This document shows positions 1 to 7,013 of a stretch of 14,191 bases of DNA, piece by piece. The DNA is from Burkholderiaceae bacterium. GTDB taxonomy: Bacteria; Pseudomonadota; Gammaproteobacteria; Burkholderiales; Burkholderiaceae. The notes under the pieces are model-generated. The model made no database searches. It saw only the letters and a list, made by a program, of their open reading frames with translations, and was not told the origin of the DNA. Every line of letters starts with the position of its first letter. Within the stretch, counting starts at the first letter, position 1. The position numbers and the translations under genes are program-made. The stretch covers positions 1 through 14,191 of the forward strand of contig JASLEM010000590.1 of NCBI GenBank assembly GCA_030151165.1, in the 5' to 3' direction.

Positions 1-187
1 GCCCGTGCGAGGGCGCGGGTTCGGCTCTGCGCAGGCGCGACATGCCCTGTCTCAGGCGGCCGGGCTGCGCTGCAGCGGCTCGCCTGAACTGCGCTCGCAC
101 CGGGCCTGAGACGCGGCCCGAAATCCGGCGGCAAGGCGATCGGTGGCGCATGGCAGCGAGCATGGGGCGCCGCACGGCAGGTGGGTT

Positions 188-370
188 TCAGGCCGCCGGG
201 GTGTCACCTGCCGTCGGGGCCGGCGCCTGGCCAGGCTCCGCCGGTTCGGCGGGGGTGTCTTGCGGTGCGTCGGAGTGGCCCGAGGCCTTCTTCAGCGCCT
301 TGTCTTCCTTCTTCTTTTTCTTCTCGAGCTCGCGCTGGCGTTTTTCGTATGAGTAGTTCGGCTTCGCCAT
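188..370 (-). CDS. Small Lys-rich conserved hypothetical protein (60 aa)
   Basis: The product is a 60-residue soluble protein. Its N-terminal half is very basic: it opens MAKPNYSYEKRQRE and then runs through a KKKKK stretch. The C-terminal half is Pro/Ala-rich and probably disordered. Small proteins with this opening are common in beta- and gammaproteobacteria and have no assigned function; that is from memory of the family, not from a search. The start is well supported: the minus strand carries AAAGGA about four bases upstream of the ATG. There is no signal peptide or membrane segment. It lies on the same strand as the DUF3565 gene but 224 nt downstream of it, so it probably has its own promoter. 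Nucleic-acid or ribosome binding is conceivable from the charge, but nothing in the sequence demonstrates it. Confidence 0.8.
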   Translation of the reverse strand: MAKPNYSYEKRQRELEKKKKKEDKALKKASGHSDAPQDTPAEPAEPGQAPAPTAGDTPAA

Positions 371-594
371 TGGGTCCTTTCAGTGGATTGCGGCACGATA
401 CCTGATCGGGCCGGTTCCGTTTCATTGTCGTCGTGTTCCGCCTGCGTGGGCGAAACCATGCCGCGCCCGCGTCAAAGCCGGGGATTTCCGGGGCTGAAAT
501 GCGGCGGAACGCGCGGGGCGTGGTACAGGAACGACGGTCGAGCGCGAGCATCGACCCGCTCGGTTGCGAAGGGCCTCGCCGACCCGCGCGTCAG

Positions 595-798
595 CTATCG
601 ATCGGGCCCTTCGCCGCGCTCGCATTTCCTGCAGTTCAACGTCTGGCCGAGCGCGCGGGCGCGGCCTTGCGGCGTCTGTGTCCAGGGGCGGTTCGTCCAC
701 GGCGGATCGTGGCGGACGTGCTGGAAATGGCCGCACTCCAGCTCGGCCACCCAGTCGCCGTGCTCGTCGAGATGAAAGCCGGTGATCGCCCGATCCAT
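595..798 (-). CDS. DUF3565 domain-containing protein (67 aa)
   Basis: This is a 67-residue protein matching the DUF3565 pattern: an ITGFHLDEHGDWVAELECGH-type N-terminus, then HVRHDPPWTNRPW, then a C-terminal CRKC. Cys22, His24, Cys56 and Cys59 could form a metal (zinc) site; this is inferred from residue spacing, and the molecular function of the family is unknown. The length is typical and there is no signal peptide or membrane segment, so it is probably cytosolic. It starts 44 nt after the lipoprotein gene on the same strand, so the two may be co-transcribed. No strong Shine-Dalgarno sequence is visible before the ATG, but the conserved N-terminus supports this start. Confidence 0.88.
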   Translation of the reverse strand: MDRAITGFHLDEHGDWVAELECGHFQHVRHDPPWTNRPWTQTPQGRARALGQTLNCRKCERGEGPDR

Positions 799-842
799 GC
801 TCGCCGCCGGTCTCGATGCGTGCCCGGATGTGCCTGGCAGCG

Positions 843-1427
843 TCAGCCCTTCGCGCCCGAGGCGCCCGAGGCGGCGATCTGCGGTCGGGGTGCTGCAGGG
901 GCGGCGCAGCCGAGGGTCTGCCCCACGCCCTTCAGGTAGGCGCGACGCACCGCGCCGGCCGCGATGGCCGCGGCGACGTCCTTCGAGTGGCGTTCCGCGC
1001 CGTCGAGCTTGCGCACCCAGCCGCGGAACGGGATCACGCTTTCGCCGGCGCTGCGGATCGCGCCGTTCGTGGCGTCCTCGACCGCGCCACCGCGCTCGAG
1101 CAGGCCGGGGTCGGCGATGGTGGGCGGGGTGTCGAGATCGGCACCGAGCGCCGCGTCCAGCGCGGCGACTTCGGACGTGATCTCGCTACAGGTGCGGTGC
1201 GGCGGCAGCGAGTACGGCGCCTTCACCGCGGCCTCCAGCACGGACGGGATCTTGTCCTGCACGAGGTTCAGGTCGGACAGCGGCGTCGTGGCCGCCTGCT
1301 GGATCGCGGTGCTCGCGCCGGACGCGCGGTCGCTGGCGGATTCCGAGTTGGCGCAGCCGGCCAGCGGGACGATGGCGGCGACGGCGAGGGCGGCGACGAT
1401 GGCCGCGGAAGAAACGGGTCTGCTCAT
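843..1427 (-). CDS. Predicted lipoprotein, conserved hypothetical (194 aa)
   Basis: The N-terminus is a classic lipoprotein signal: a short charged n-region, a hydrophobic stretch (residues 8-21) and the lipobox LAGC with Cys25 as the lipidated residue. The residue after Cys25 is Ala rather than Asp, which fits outer-membrane sorting by the Lol rule. The mature part is soluble, Ala-rich and mostly helical. It has a conserved-looking segment IPFRGWVRKLDGAERHSKD (residues 132-150) and two further cysteines (80 and 174) that could pair in the periplasm. I recognise it only as a conserved hypothetical type; no enzymatic motif is seen. The ATG has no good Shine-Dalgarno sequence. TACCCT lies six bases before it on the minus strand, so a very short or absent leader is possible. 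The upstream membrane-protein gene ends 59 nt away. Confidence 0.8.
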   Translation of the reverse strand: MSRPVSSAAIVAALAVAAIVPLAGCANSESASDRASGASTAIQQAATTPLSDLNLVQDKIPSVLEAAVKAPYSLPPHRTCSEITSEVAALDAALGADLDTPPTIADPGLLERGGAVEDATNGAIRSAGESVIPFRGWVRKLDGAERHSKDVAAAIAAGAVRRAYLKGVGQTLGCAAPAAPRPQIAASGASGAKG

Positions 1428-1486
1428 CGGTACAGGGTATCAGCGTTTGGCCGCCTGCTCGACCGTGGCGAAGGGGCCGCGCGCCG

Positions 1487-2017
1487 TCAGTCCCGGGGCC
1501 TGACGCTCGCTCGCCAGCGCAGCAGGCCGATCGCGTAGGTCGCGTAGTAGCCGCCGAGCGTGCCGAAGATCGCCAGCGTCAACGGGCTGCTGTTGATCTG
1601 CATCGATTGCACGTCGAAACCCTGGCCGGTCAGGTGCAGGCGCATGAACCGGTAGCCGATGCGCAGCAACAGCAGCAGCGACAACGCGATCCCCAGGTGC
1701 GCGTTGGGCGTGTAGAAGAGGCCGGCCGGCGTCGCCTCGAATTTCGTCAGGCGCGTGCCGTAGCGCCCGAGACCGACGCCGATGGCCGCACCCAGCACGA
1801 GGGCGGCCGCGTTCGCGGGCTGGCTCGCGGACGGGAACAGCGCGCCGACCAGCAGCAGCGCCATCAGCAGCGGAAAGACGATCACCGTGATCCACGGCCG
1901 CACTACCGACAGCCGCTGCCGCCCGATCACGCGGCGCATGCGCGCATACAGGCGCCAGGCGACCAGGGCGCCGATCGCGACGGGCGCGATCACGGAGGTG
2001 TCGAACGGAGCGGTCAT
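1487..2017 (-). CDS. Multi-pass inner-membrane protein, conserved hypothetical (about 176 aa)
   Basis: This hydrophobic protein has about five predicted transmembrane segments. Basic cytosolic loops include RLYARMRRVIGRQ near the N-terminus and GRYGTRLTKFEATP in the middle, followed by LFYTPNAHLGIAL and a C-terminal SPLTLAIFGTLGGYY segment. This arrangement resembles the CcdC/DUF1453-like membrane proteins of Xanthomonadales and Burkholderiales. That assignment is tentative, and the function is unknown. I chose the ATG at 2017 because the N-terminal hydrophobic segment starts just after it. A GTG at 2047 would add ten residues and has a GGAG about 14 nt upstream, so the start is not settled. 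The lipoprotein gene follows 59 nt downstream, so a shared transcript is plausible. Confidence 0.78.
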   Translation of the reverse strand: MTAPFDTSVIAPVAIGALVAWRLYARMRRVIGRQRLSVVRPWITVIVFPLLMALLLVGALFPSASQPANAAALVLGAAIGVGLGRYGTRLTKFEATPAGLFYTPNAHLGIALSLLLLLRIGYRFMRLHLTGQGFDVQSMQINSSPLTLAIFGTLGGYYATYAIGLLRWRASVRPRD

Positions 2018-2266
2018 GGGCGAATCGTTGGATCGTGAGGTGAGCACCGGCGAAGGACGGGCTCCGCGCCTCGCCTTCGCCTGCGACTGTAATCGCCGAT
2101 CACCGTGACCCGGCGCCCAGGCCTCGGCAGCGAAGTGCGCGGCACGGACATTGTCACGGCGCCGCGTTGAAGTGCCATGCGCGGATTGGCGAGTTATCGC
2201 GCGAAAACGCGGGCGGAGGGCGACGCTGTCGCCGGAAATCGCGACCGCTTCGCGAGGAGGCGCCGC

Positions 2267-2515
2267 TCAGCGTTTCGGGTCGCGCAACGCGGGGTTGAAG
2301 ACGCGGTCGGTCGACGCTGGAAATCGCGCGAGCTTGGCGGCGGGCCGGATCGGCCGGGGCACGAATTCGCCGCCGCAGTTTGGGCATCGACCTGCGAGGT
2401 GAGTCTCGACGCACGACGCGCAGAAGGTGCATTCGAACGAGCAGATGCGCGCGTCGGCCGAATCGGGCGGCAGGTCGACGTCGCAGCATTCGCAGCCGGG
2501 CTTGAGCAGGAGCAT
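2267..2515 (-). CDS. DUF1272 domain-containing Cys-rich protein (82 aa)
   Basis: This small protein has nine cysteines at residues 8, 10, 11, 25, 29, 32, 35, 44 and 47, in the DUF1272 arrangement: CECC near the N-terminus, ICSFECTFC in the middle and CPNCGGE, followed by a basic Arg/Pro tail. The spacing suggests a zinc-binding fold of the zinc-ribbon/RING-like type, but no function is established for the family. The start has a very good ribosome-binding site on the minus strand (GAGGA, six bases before the ATG). There is no signal peptide. It is transcribed away from dnaE2, its start lying 178 bp from the putative dnaE2 -35 element, so the two genes share a divergent intergenic region. There is no evidence that LexA also controls this gene. 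Confidence 0.9.
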   Translation of the reverse strand: MLLLKPGCECCDVDLPPDSADARICSFECTFCASCVETHLAGRCPNCGGEFVPRPIRPAAKLARFPASTDRVFNPALRDPKR

Positions 2516-2693
2516 TCGGATTCCTCGTTTCCAACGGCCAGCTTAGCCGCGCAGGACGCCTGGCGCGAGGGCGCGCGCGGACGACATGCGGTCGTTTCGC
2601 GACGTCCGGAGGGGGCTTGCGGCGGCGGTCGGGCGACGTCATGCGCGGAATGCGAGGTTTTCCCGGTCTTTGGCGCCGGCGAGGCGGCAGGGC

Positions 2694-2722
2694 TTGTCAC
2701 GGCCGCATCGTTGCCCTATGCT
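2694..2722 (+). promoter_or_regulatory. Predicted sigma70-type promoter for dnaE2
   Basis: TTGTCA (2694-2699, five of six matches to the -35 consensus) is followed after exactly 17 bp by TATGCT (2717-2722, four of six to the -10). The expected transcription start, near 2729, lies inside the LexA box. This is the usual layout of a LexA-repressed promoter. The call rests on consensus matching and spacing only. Confidence 0.6.
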
Positions 2723-2736
2723 GTAATTAAATACAG
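2721..2736. promoter_or_regulatory. LexA (SOS) box upstream of dnaE2
   Basis: CTGTAATTAAATACAG is a perfect CTGT-N8-ACAG LexA operator with an all-A/T spacer, flanked by TG on the left and TATC on the right. It stands out as an AT-rich patch in very GC-rich DNA. It overlaps the predicted -10 element by two bases and covers the predicted transcription start, so bound LexA should block RNA polymerase. In other bacteria dnaE2 loci are typically SOS-controlled, usually through a box before imuA; here the next gene on this strand is dnaE2 itself, 309 nt downstream. Confidence 0.88.
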
Positions 2737-3045
2737 TATCCGCAAGACGCCGGTGCGACCCCCATCCGCCACGCTTGCCATGGCTCCCCCGACGGTGGCT
2801 TCTCCAGCACTGTCCCTGCGCGACGCCCGTGCGTCGATGGGCCGCGCTGCGTCTGTCGTGCGCAGCGCCTTTCTTCATGACGTGTGCTCGCGAGGGCACG
2901 CCTTCGCCGCAAGCCCTGAGGGCATCGTCGATCGGACTCCTGTCGAGATGAGGCACGTCTTCCCGCTCGTGGCCTGCGCCTTGTCGTCGTCGGTTTCGTT
3001 TCCTGTCGTTTTCCCACTTCCGCGATCCATTTCCTCCCTGCCGCC
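2737..3045 (+). other. Long structured 5' leader of dnaE2 (no gene seen)
   Basis: No convincing coding region lies between the LexA box and the dnaE2 ATG, and no ImuA or ImuB motif was recognised in any frame. The stretch contains several hairpin-capable segments: 2821-2836 (6-bp perfect stem, CCGT loop), 2844-2868 (8-bp perfect stem), 2882-2901 (8 pairs including two G-T pairs, GCGA tetraloop) and 2913-2923 (4-bp stem). A pyrimidine-rich tract runs directly into the ATG, with no Shine-Dalgarno sequence. GC-rich DNA forms chance hairpins readily, so function is unproven. Confidence 0.45.
2844..2876 (+). terminator. Terminator-like hairpin within the dnaE2 leader (possible attenuator)
   Basis: GCGCTGCG (2844-2851) and CGCAGCGC (2861-2868) form a perfect 8-bp stem around a 9-nt loop. 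The stem is followed at once by CTTTCTTC (2869-2876), a T-rich but interrupted tract. It sits about 115 nt after the predicted SOS transcription start and about 170 nt before dnaE2. It could end a short SOS-induced transcript or attenuate dnaE2. The T tract is weaker than in a textbook terminator. Confidence 0.35.
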
Positions 3046-6000
3046 ATGGCCACGCTGCCTGCCTACGCCGAACTGCATTGCCGCAGCAACTTCAGCTTCC
3101 TCACCGGGGCGTCCTCGCCCGAGGAGTTGGTGGAGCGCGCCGCATCGTTGCGCTACACGGCGCTGGCGATCACCGACGAGTGCTCGCTGTCGGGGGTCGT
3201 CCATGCCTACGAACAGGCCACCGAGCGCGGCCTGCACCTGATCATCGGCACCGAGATGCGACTCGAGCCGAGCGTCGGCGGTGTTCCGATGCGCCTCGTG
3301 TTGCTGGCGACGACACGGCGCGGCTACGGCAACCTGTCCCAATGGATCACGCTGGCGCGTCGGCGGGCCCAGAAAGGGTTCTACGAAGCTCGCACGAGCG
3401 ACCTGGAAGGGCGAGCGCCCACGCAGCCGAACCTGGCCGGCCTGCCCGAATGCCTGGCGCTGCTGTTGCCGACCGTGGGGCCGGTGCCGATCGGCACGAC
3501 CGCATCGGACGGCGCTTCGGGCGGCGGTGCCCAGGCGGGCAAGGCCGCCGGGGTCGCGAGCCCGGTCAACGCACAACGGTCGGGGCTCGAGGTCATCGCG
3601 GCCGCGCAGGCGAGGGCCGCGGCGTCGATCGCGTCGAACGTGCCGGGAGCCGGCCGGCCGCGTGCGCGCGACCAGCGCGAATCGCGCGACGGGCCCGGTG
3701 CCGACGGGCCGATCGAGCCGCCGGTCCCGGTGCGGCCTGCAACCCCTCGACGAGTTGCGAAGCCGCCGCCGACGCCACGGCCTTCGACCGTCCTGTCGTT
3801 CGAATCCCTGTTCGCGCAGGCCCAGTGGCTGAAGGCCTGGATCGGCCTCGATCGCGCGTGGCTCGCGATGCCGCTGTTGATGCAGGGCGACGACGACGAA
3901 GTGCGCGACCGCGTGAAAGCGGTGGCGGCGGCCACCGGCTTGCGGATCACGGCGGTTGGCGACGTGCTGATGGCCACGCGTGCCGCCAAGTCGCTGCAGG
4001 ACATCGTGACGGCCACGCGCCTGCAGCGCACGGTCGCCGAGAGCGGGCATGCGTTGTCCCCGAACGCCGAGGCTCACCTGCGCTCGCGCGCGCGTCTCCA
4101 GGCCCTTTACGACACCGCGTGGCTGGCGGAATCCGTGGCCATCGCCGGCCGTTGCAAGTTCTCCTTGCGCGAACTGAAGTACGAATACCCGAAGGAGATC
4201 GTGCCCGACGGGCAGACGCCGACCTCGTGGCTGCGCATCCTGACCGAACGAGGCGCGCTCGAGCGGTTTCCGGGTGGGGTCACGGCCAAGGTGCGCGACA
4301 CCATCGAGCATGAACTCGACCTGATCAAGGAACTGGAATACGAACCGTATTTCCTCACGGTGGCCGACATCATGCGCTGGGCGCGCGAACAGGGCATCCT
4401 GTGCCAGGGGCGTGGGAGCGCCGCCAATTCGGTCGTCTGTTTCTGCCTCCGGGTGACCGAGGTCAATCCTGACAAGCGCACGCTGCTCTTCGAGCGCTTC
4501 ATCAGCAAGGAACGAGGCGAGCCGCCCGATATCGACCTCGACTTCGAGCACCAGCGCCGCGAGGAGGTGATCCAGTACCTCTACAAGAAATACGGACGCC
4601 ACCGTGCGGCGCTGACTGGCGTGATCAATCGCTATCGAACGAAATCGGCGGTGCGGGACGTCGGCCGCGCGCTCGGCGTCGACCTCGATCGCATCGACGC
4701 GGTCACGCGCTCGCTGCATCACGTCGGCGGGGCGGCCGCGCCCGCCGGCGCCGACGAGCGTCTGAGGATCGCGCTCGCCGAGCAGGGCTTCGATCCCGAC
4801 TCGCGACTCGGCGCGCAGTGGGTCAAGCACAGCCTGCAACTGCGCAACCAGCCGCGCCACCTCAGCCAGCATCCGGGCGGCTTCGTGATTGCACGGGACG
4901 ACCTGGCGCGCCTGGTGCCGGTGGAAAACGCCGCGATGGACGACCGGACGGTGATCCAGTGGGACAAGGACGATCTCGACGTCCTCGGCCTGCTCAAGGT
5001 CGACATCCTCGCGCTCGGCATGTTGAGCGCGCTGCGACGCGCCATGCTGTTCGTCGACACGAAGATCCGCCAGGTGATGCCCGGCCCGCCGAAGCCGGCG
5101 TGGTTGACGGGCTCGGCGCCCGCCGGCGATCCGCAGGCGTCGCTCCCGCCGGAAGTCCGGTGCGGAGAAGGGCCGTCGATGCCGGCGTCCGACGACCGGC
5201 CCTCCGTCGCCGATCAGCCCGACGCGGCGATCGCGGATGCCGCGCCGGTCGTGCCCGCCACGCCGAGCGCGCTCGACCTTCAGCAGATCATGCTCTGTGA
5301 ACAGGACGACGACGATGTCTACGCGATGCTGCAGGCGGGCGATTCGATCGGCGTGTTCCAGGTCGAGAGCCGCGCCCAGATGAGCATGTTGCCGCGATTG
5401 AAGCCGCGGACGTTCTATGACCTCGTGGTCGAGGTCGCCATCGTGCGCCCCGGGCCGATCCAAGGCGGCATGGTGCATCCGTACCTGAAGCGGCGCGAGA
5501 AAAAGGAGGAGGTGAAGTACCCGAAGGACGAGGTCAAGCCCGCGCTCGAGCGAACGTTGGGCGTGCCGATCTTCCAGGAGCAGGTGATGCAACTGGCGAT
5601 CGTCGCCGCCGATTTCACGCCGGGCGAGGCCGACGCGCTGCGGCGCGGGATGGCCGCGTGGAAGCGCAAGGGCGGCCTCGGGCCGTTCGAGGAGAAGCTC
5701 AAGTCGCGCATGGTCGCGAAGGGCTACGAGCAGGACTACGCCGACGCCATCTTCCGGCAGATCCAGGGCTTCGGCGAATACGGCTTCCCCGAGAGCCATG
5801 CCGCGAGCTTCGCCCTGCTGGTGTACGCCAGTGCGTGGATCAAGCGTCGCCATCCCGATGCCTTTCTCGCCGCGCTCCTGAACAGCCTGCCGATGGGGTT
5901 CTATGCGGCGCCACAGCTGGTGCGCGATGCGCTCGAACATGGCGTCGCGGTGCGGCCCGTGGACGTCACGATCAGCGATTGGGAGTCGACGCTGGAGCCG

Positions 6001-6771
6001 CAGGCGCCGCACGAGGTCGTGCCCGCGTGCTCGCAGCGCTTCATCCCGTCTTGGCAATGCGCGGTGCGGCTGGGCCTGGGGCGCGTCAATGGCCTGGGCG
6101 CCGATCATGGCGAGCGCATCATGAAGGCCCGTGCCGAGGCGCCGTTCGTCGACGTGGAAGACCTGACGCGCCGAGCAGGCCTCGACGACAAGGCGTTGCA
6201 AAGCCTGGCGGCCTCCGATGCGTTGAGCGGGCTGGCCGGCGAGCGGCGGGCGGCGATCTGGGCGGTCGCGGGGGTCGACACCCGCGTGACGCCCCTGTTG
6301 AAGGCCACGCGCACCACGGAGGATGGCGACGCGGCGTTCGAGCCGCTGACGCTCGGCGATGCGGTGTTCGCCGATTACCGCTCGCTGGGCCTGTCGCTCA
6401 AGGGCCATCCGCTGGCGTTGCTGCGTCCGTTCCTGGCGCCGTTCAAGGTCGAGCAGGCCGCGCGCCTGAACGCCGACTATCGCCCCGGCCAGCTCGCGCG
6501 TGCGAGCGGGCTCGTGACGCACCGGCAGCAGCCGGGTACGGCCAAGGGCGTCGTGTTCGTCACGCTGGAGGACGAGACGGGCGCCGTCAACGTGATCGTC
6601 TGGCCGGCCGTCGCGGCGGCGCAGCGCCGACCGCTGCTGGCGGCGTCGCTGTTGACCGTCTATGGCGTCTGGCAGCGCGAGGGCGACGTGCGCCACCTGG
6701 TCGCCAAGACCCTCGTCGACCACAGCGGGATGCTGCAGGGCCTCGTGACGCGCAGCCGGGATTTCCATTGA
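3046..6771 (+). CDS. dnaE2: Error-prone DNA polymerase DnaE2 (ImuC), with two large insertions
   Basis: This is a C-family DNA polymerase used for SOS mutagenesis and translesion synthesis, normally together with ImuA and ImuB. The N-terminal PHP domain opens AELHCRSNFSFLTGAS (residues 8-23). The polymerase core has PDIDLDF with probable catalytic Asp497 and Asp499, and a probable third Asp653 in LLKVDIL. Then come IGVFQVESRAQM, RPGPIQGGMVHPYL (near 800) and GFGEYGFPESHAASF (about residues 908-922). A helix-hairpin-helix region (about 1000-1065) and a C-terminal OB fold (about 1145-1233) follow. At 1241 aa it exceeds the usual 1030-1100. The excess is two low-complexity Ala/Pro/Gly-rich insertions at residues 146-250 and 676-742; all core motifs remain in frame. 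The ATG fits the conserved N-terminus but has no Shine-Dalgarno sequence. A LexA box lies upstream. No imuA or imuB is adjacent. Confidence 0.96.
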   Translation: MATLPAYAELHCRSNFSFLTGASSPEELVERAASLRYTALAITDECSLSGVVHAYEQATERGLHLIIGTEMRLEPSVGGVPMRLVLLATTRRGYGNLSQWITLARRRAQKGFYEARTSDLEGRAPTQPNLAGLPECLALLLPTVGPVPIGTTASDGASGGGAQAGKAAGVASPVNAQRSGLEVIAAAQARAAASIASNVPGAGRPRARDQRESRDGPGADGPIEPPVPVRPATPRRVAKPPPTPRPSTVLSFESLFAQAQWLKAWIGLDRAWLAMPLLMQGDDDEVRDRVKAVAAATGLRITAVGDVLMATRAAKSLQDIVTATRLQRTVAESGHALSPNAEAHLRSRARLQALYDTAWLAESVAIAGRCKFSLRELKYEYPKEIVPDGQTPTSWLRILTERGALERFPGGVTAKVRDTIEHELDLIKELEYEPYFLTVADIMRWAREQGILCQGRGSAANSVVCFCLRVTEVNPDKRTLLFERFISKERGEPPDIDLDFEHQRREEVIQYLYKKYGRHRAALTGVINRYRTKSAVRDVGRALGVDLDRIDAVTRSLHHVGGAAAPAGADERLRIALAEQGFDPDSRLGAQWVKHSLQLRNQPRHLSQHPGGFVIARDDLARLVPVENAAMDDRTVIQWDKDDLDVLGLLKVDILALGMLSALRRAMLFVDTKIRQVMPGPPKPAWLTGSAPAGDPQASLPPEVRCGEGPSMPASDDRPSVADQPDAAIADAAPVVPATPSALDLQQIMLCEQDDDDVYAMLQAGDSIGVFQVESRAQMSMLPRLKPRTFYDLVVEVAIVRPGPIQGGMVHPYLKRREKKEEVKYPKDEVKPALERTLGVPIFQEQVMQLAIVAADFTPGEADALRRGMAAWKRKGGLGPFEEKLKSRMVAKGYEQDYADAIFRQIQGFGEYGFPESHAASFALLVYASAWIKRRHPDAFLAALLNSLPMGFYAAPQLVRDALEHGVAVRPVDVTISDWESTLEPQAPHEVVPACSQRFIPSWQCAVRLGLGRVNGLGADHGERIMKARAEAPFVDVEDLTRRAGLDDKALQSLAASDALSGLAGERRAAIWAVAGVDTRVTPLLKATRTTEDGDAAFEPLTLGDAVFADYRSLGLSLKGHPLALLRPFLAPFKVEQAARLNADYRPGQLARASGLVTHRQQPGTAKGVVFVTLEDETGAVNVIVWPAVAAAQRRPLLAASLLTVYGVWQREGDVRHLVAKTLVDHSGMLQGLVTRSRDFH

Positions 6772-6889
6772 TGGCTCGCCCACGTCCAGCCAAGCCGCGC
6801 GACCCGAGTCGCCGTACGGGGCGATCCGTGCGTCGATCAGCGCCCGTCCGGAACTGCGATGGCGAAGACCTGCGCGATCGAGACCACCA

Positions 6890-6916
6890 CGATCGCCGAG
6901 GCAACCTCGACGATCG
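6890..6916. repeat. Inverted repeat, 12-bp arms with one mismatch, 3-nt loop
   Basis: CGATCGCCGAGG (6890-6901) and CCTCGACGATCG (6905-6916) pair at 11 of 12 positions around a CAA loop. The left part of this element (6890-6896) can pair instead with GCGATCG at 6874-6880 through a 9-nt loop, so two mutually exclusive hairpins are possible in RNA. Confidence 0.6.
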
Positions 6917-6984
6917 AGACGCCCGCCTGACAGCCGCACCAACGTGCGTTCGACGATCACACGCCAACCGGCGCGCGGCGCCAA

Positions 6985-7013
6985 CTCGACCGTCCAGGCG
7001 ATGGACGGTCGAG
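6985..7013. repeat. Perfect inverted repeat, 12-bp arms, 5-nt loop
   Basis: CTCGACCGTCCA (6985-6996) and TGGACGGTCGAG (7002-7013) are exact reverse complements around GGCGA. No T tract follows on either strand, so it does not look like a Rho-independent terminator. It could be a structured RNA element, a transcript-stabilising 3' end for dnaE2, or a protein-binding site. Confidence 0.7.

Noticed and set aside
49..112. Inverted repeat GTCTCAGGC (49-57) and GCCTGAGAC (104-112)
   Set aside because: The 9-bp arms are perfect but separated by 46 nt, with no T tract or nearby mobile-element gene. It is likely chance; nothing else was seen in 1-187.
539..562. CGAGCG/CGCTCG hairpin after the DUF3565 gene as a terminator
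   Set aside because: The stem has only six pairs, the loop is 12 nt and there is no T tract, which is expected often in GC-rich DNA. The rest of 371-594 showed nothing supportable.
2877..2951. 24-codon open frame in the dnaE2 leader as a regulatory leader peptide
   Set aside because: It has no ribosome-binding site and no unusual codon run, and it overlaps a predicted hairpin; support is too weak to annotate.
2780..3241. ATG at 2780 as the start of a shortened ImuA-like protein before dnaE2
   Set aside because: The frame shows no ImuA/RecA-like motif and runs 196 nt into dnaE2 out of frame. It is better explained as leader sequence.
6842..6954. Short minus-strand hydrophobic frame with a pilin-like VSIVEVASAIVVVSIA stretch
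   Set aside because: It has no ATG and only internal GTG starts, and it coincides with the CGATCG inverted repeats that produce such codons by chance.
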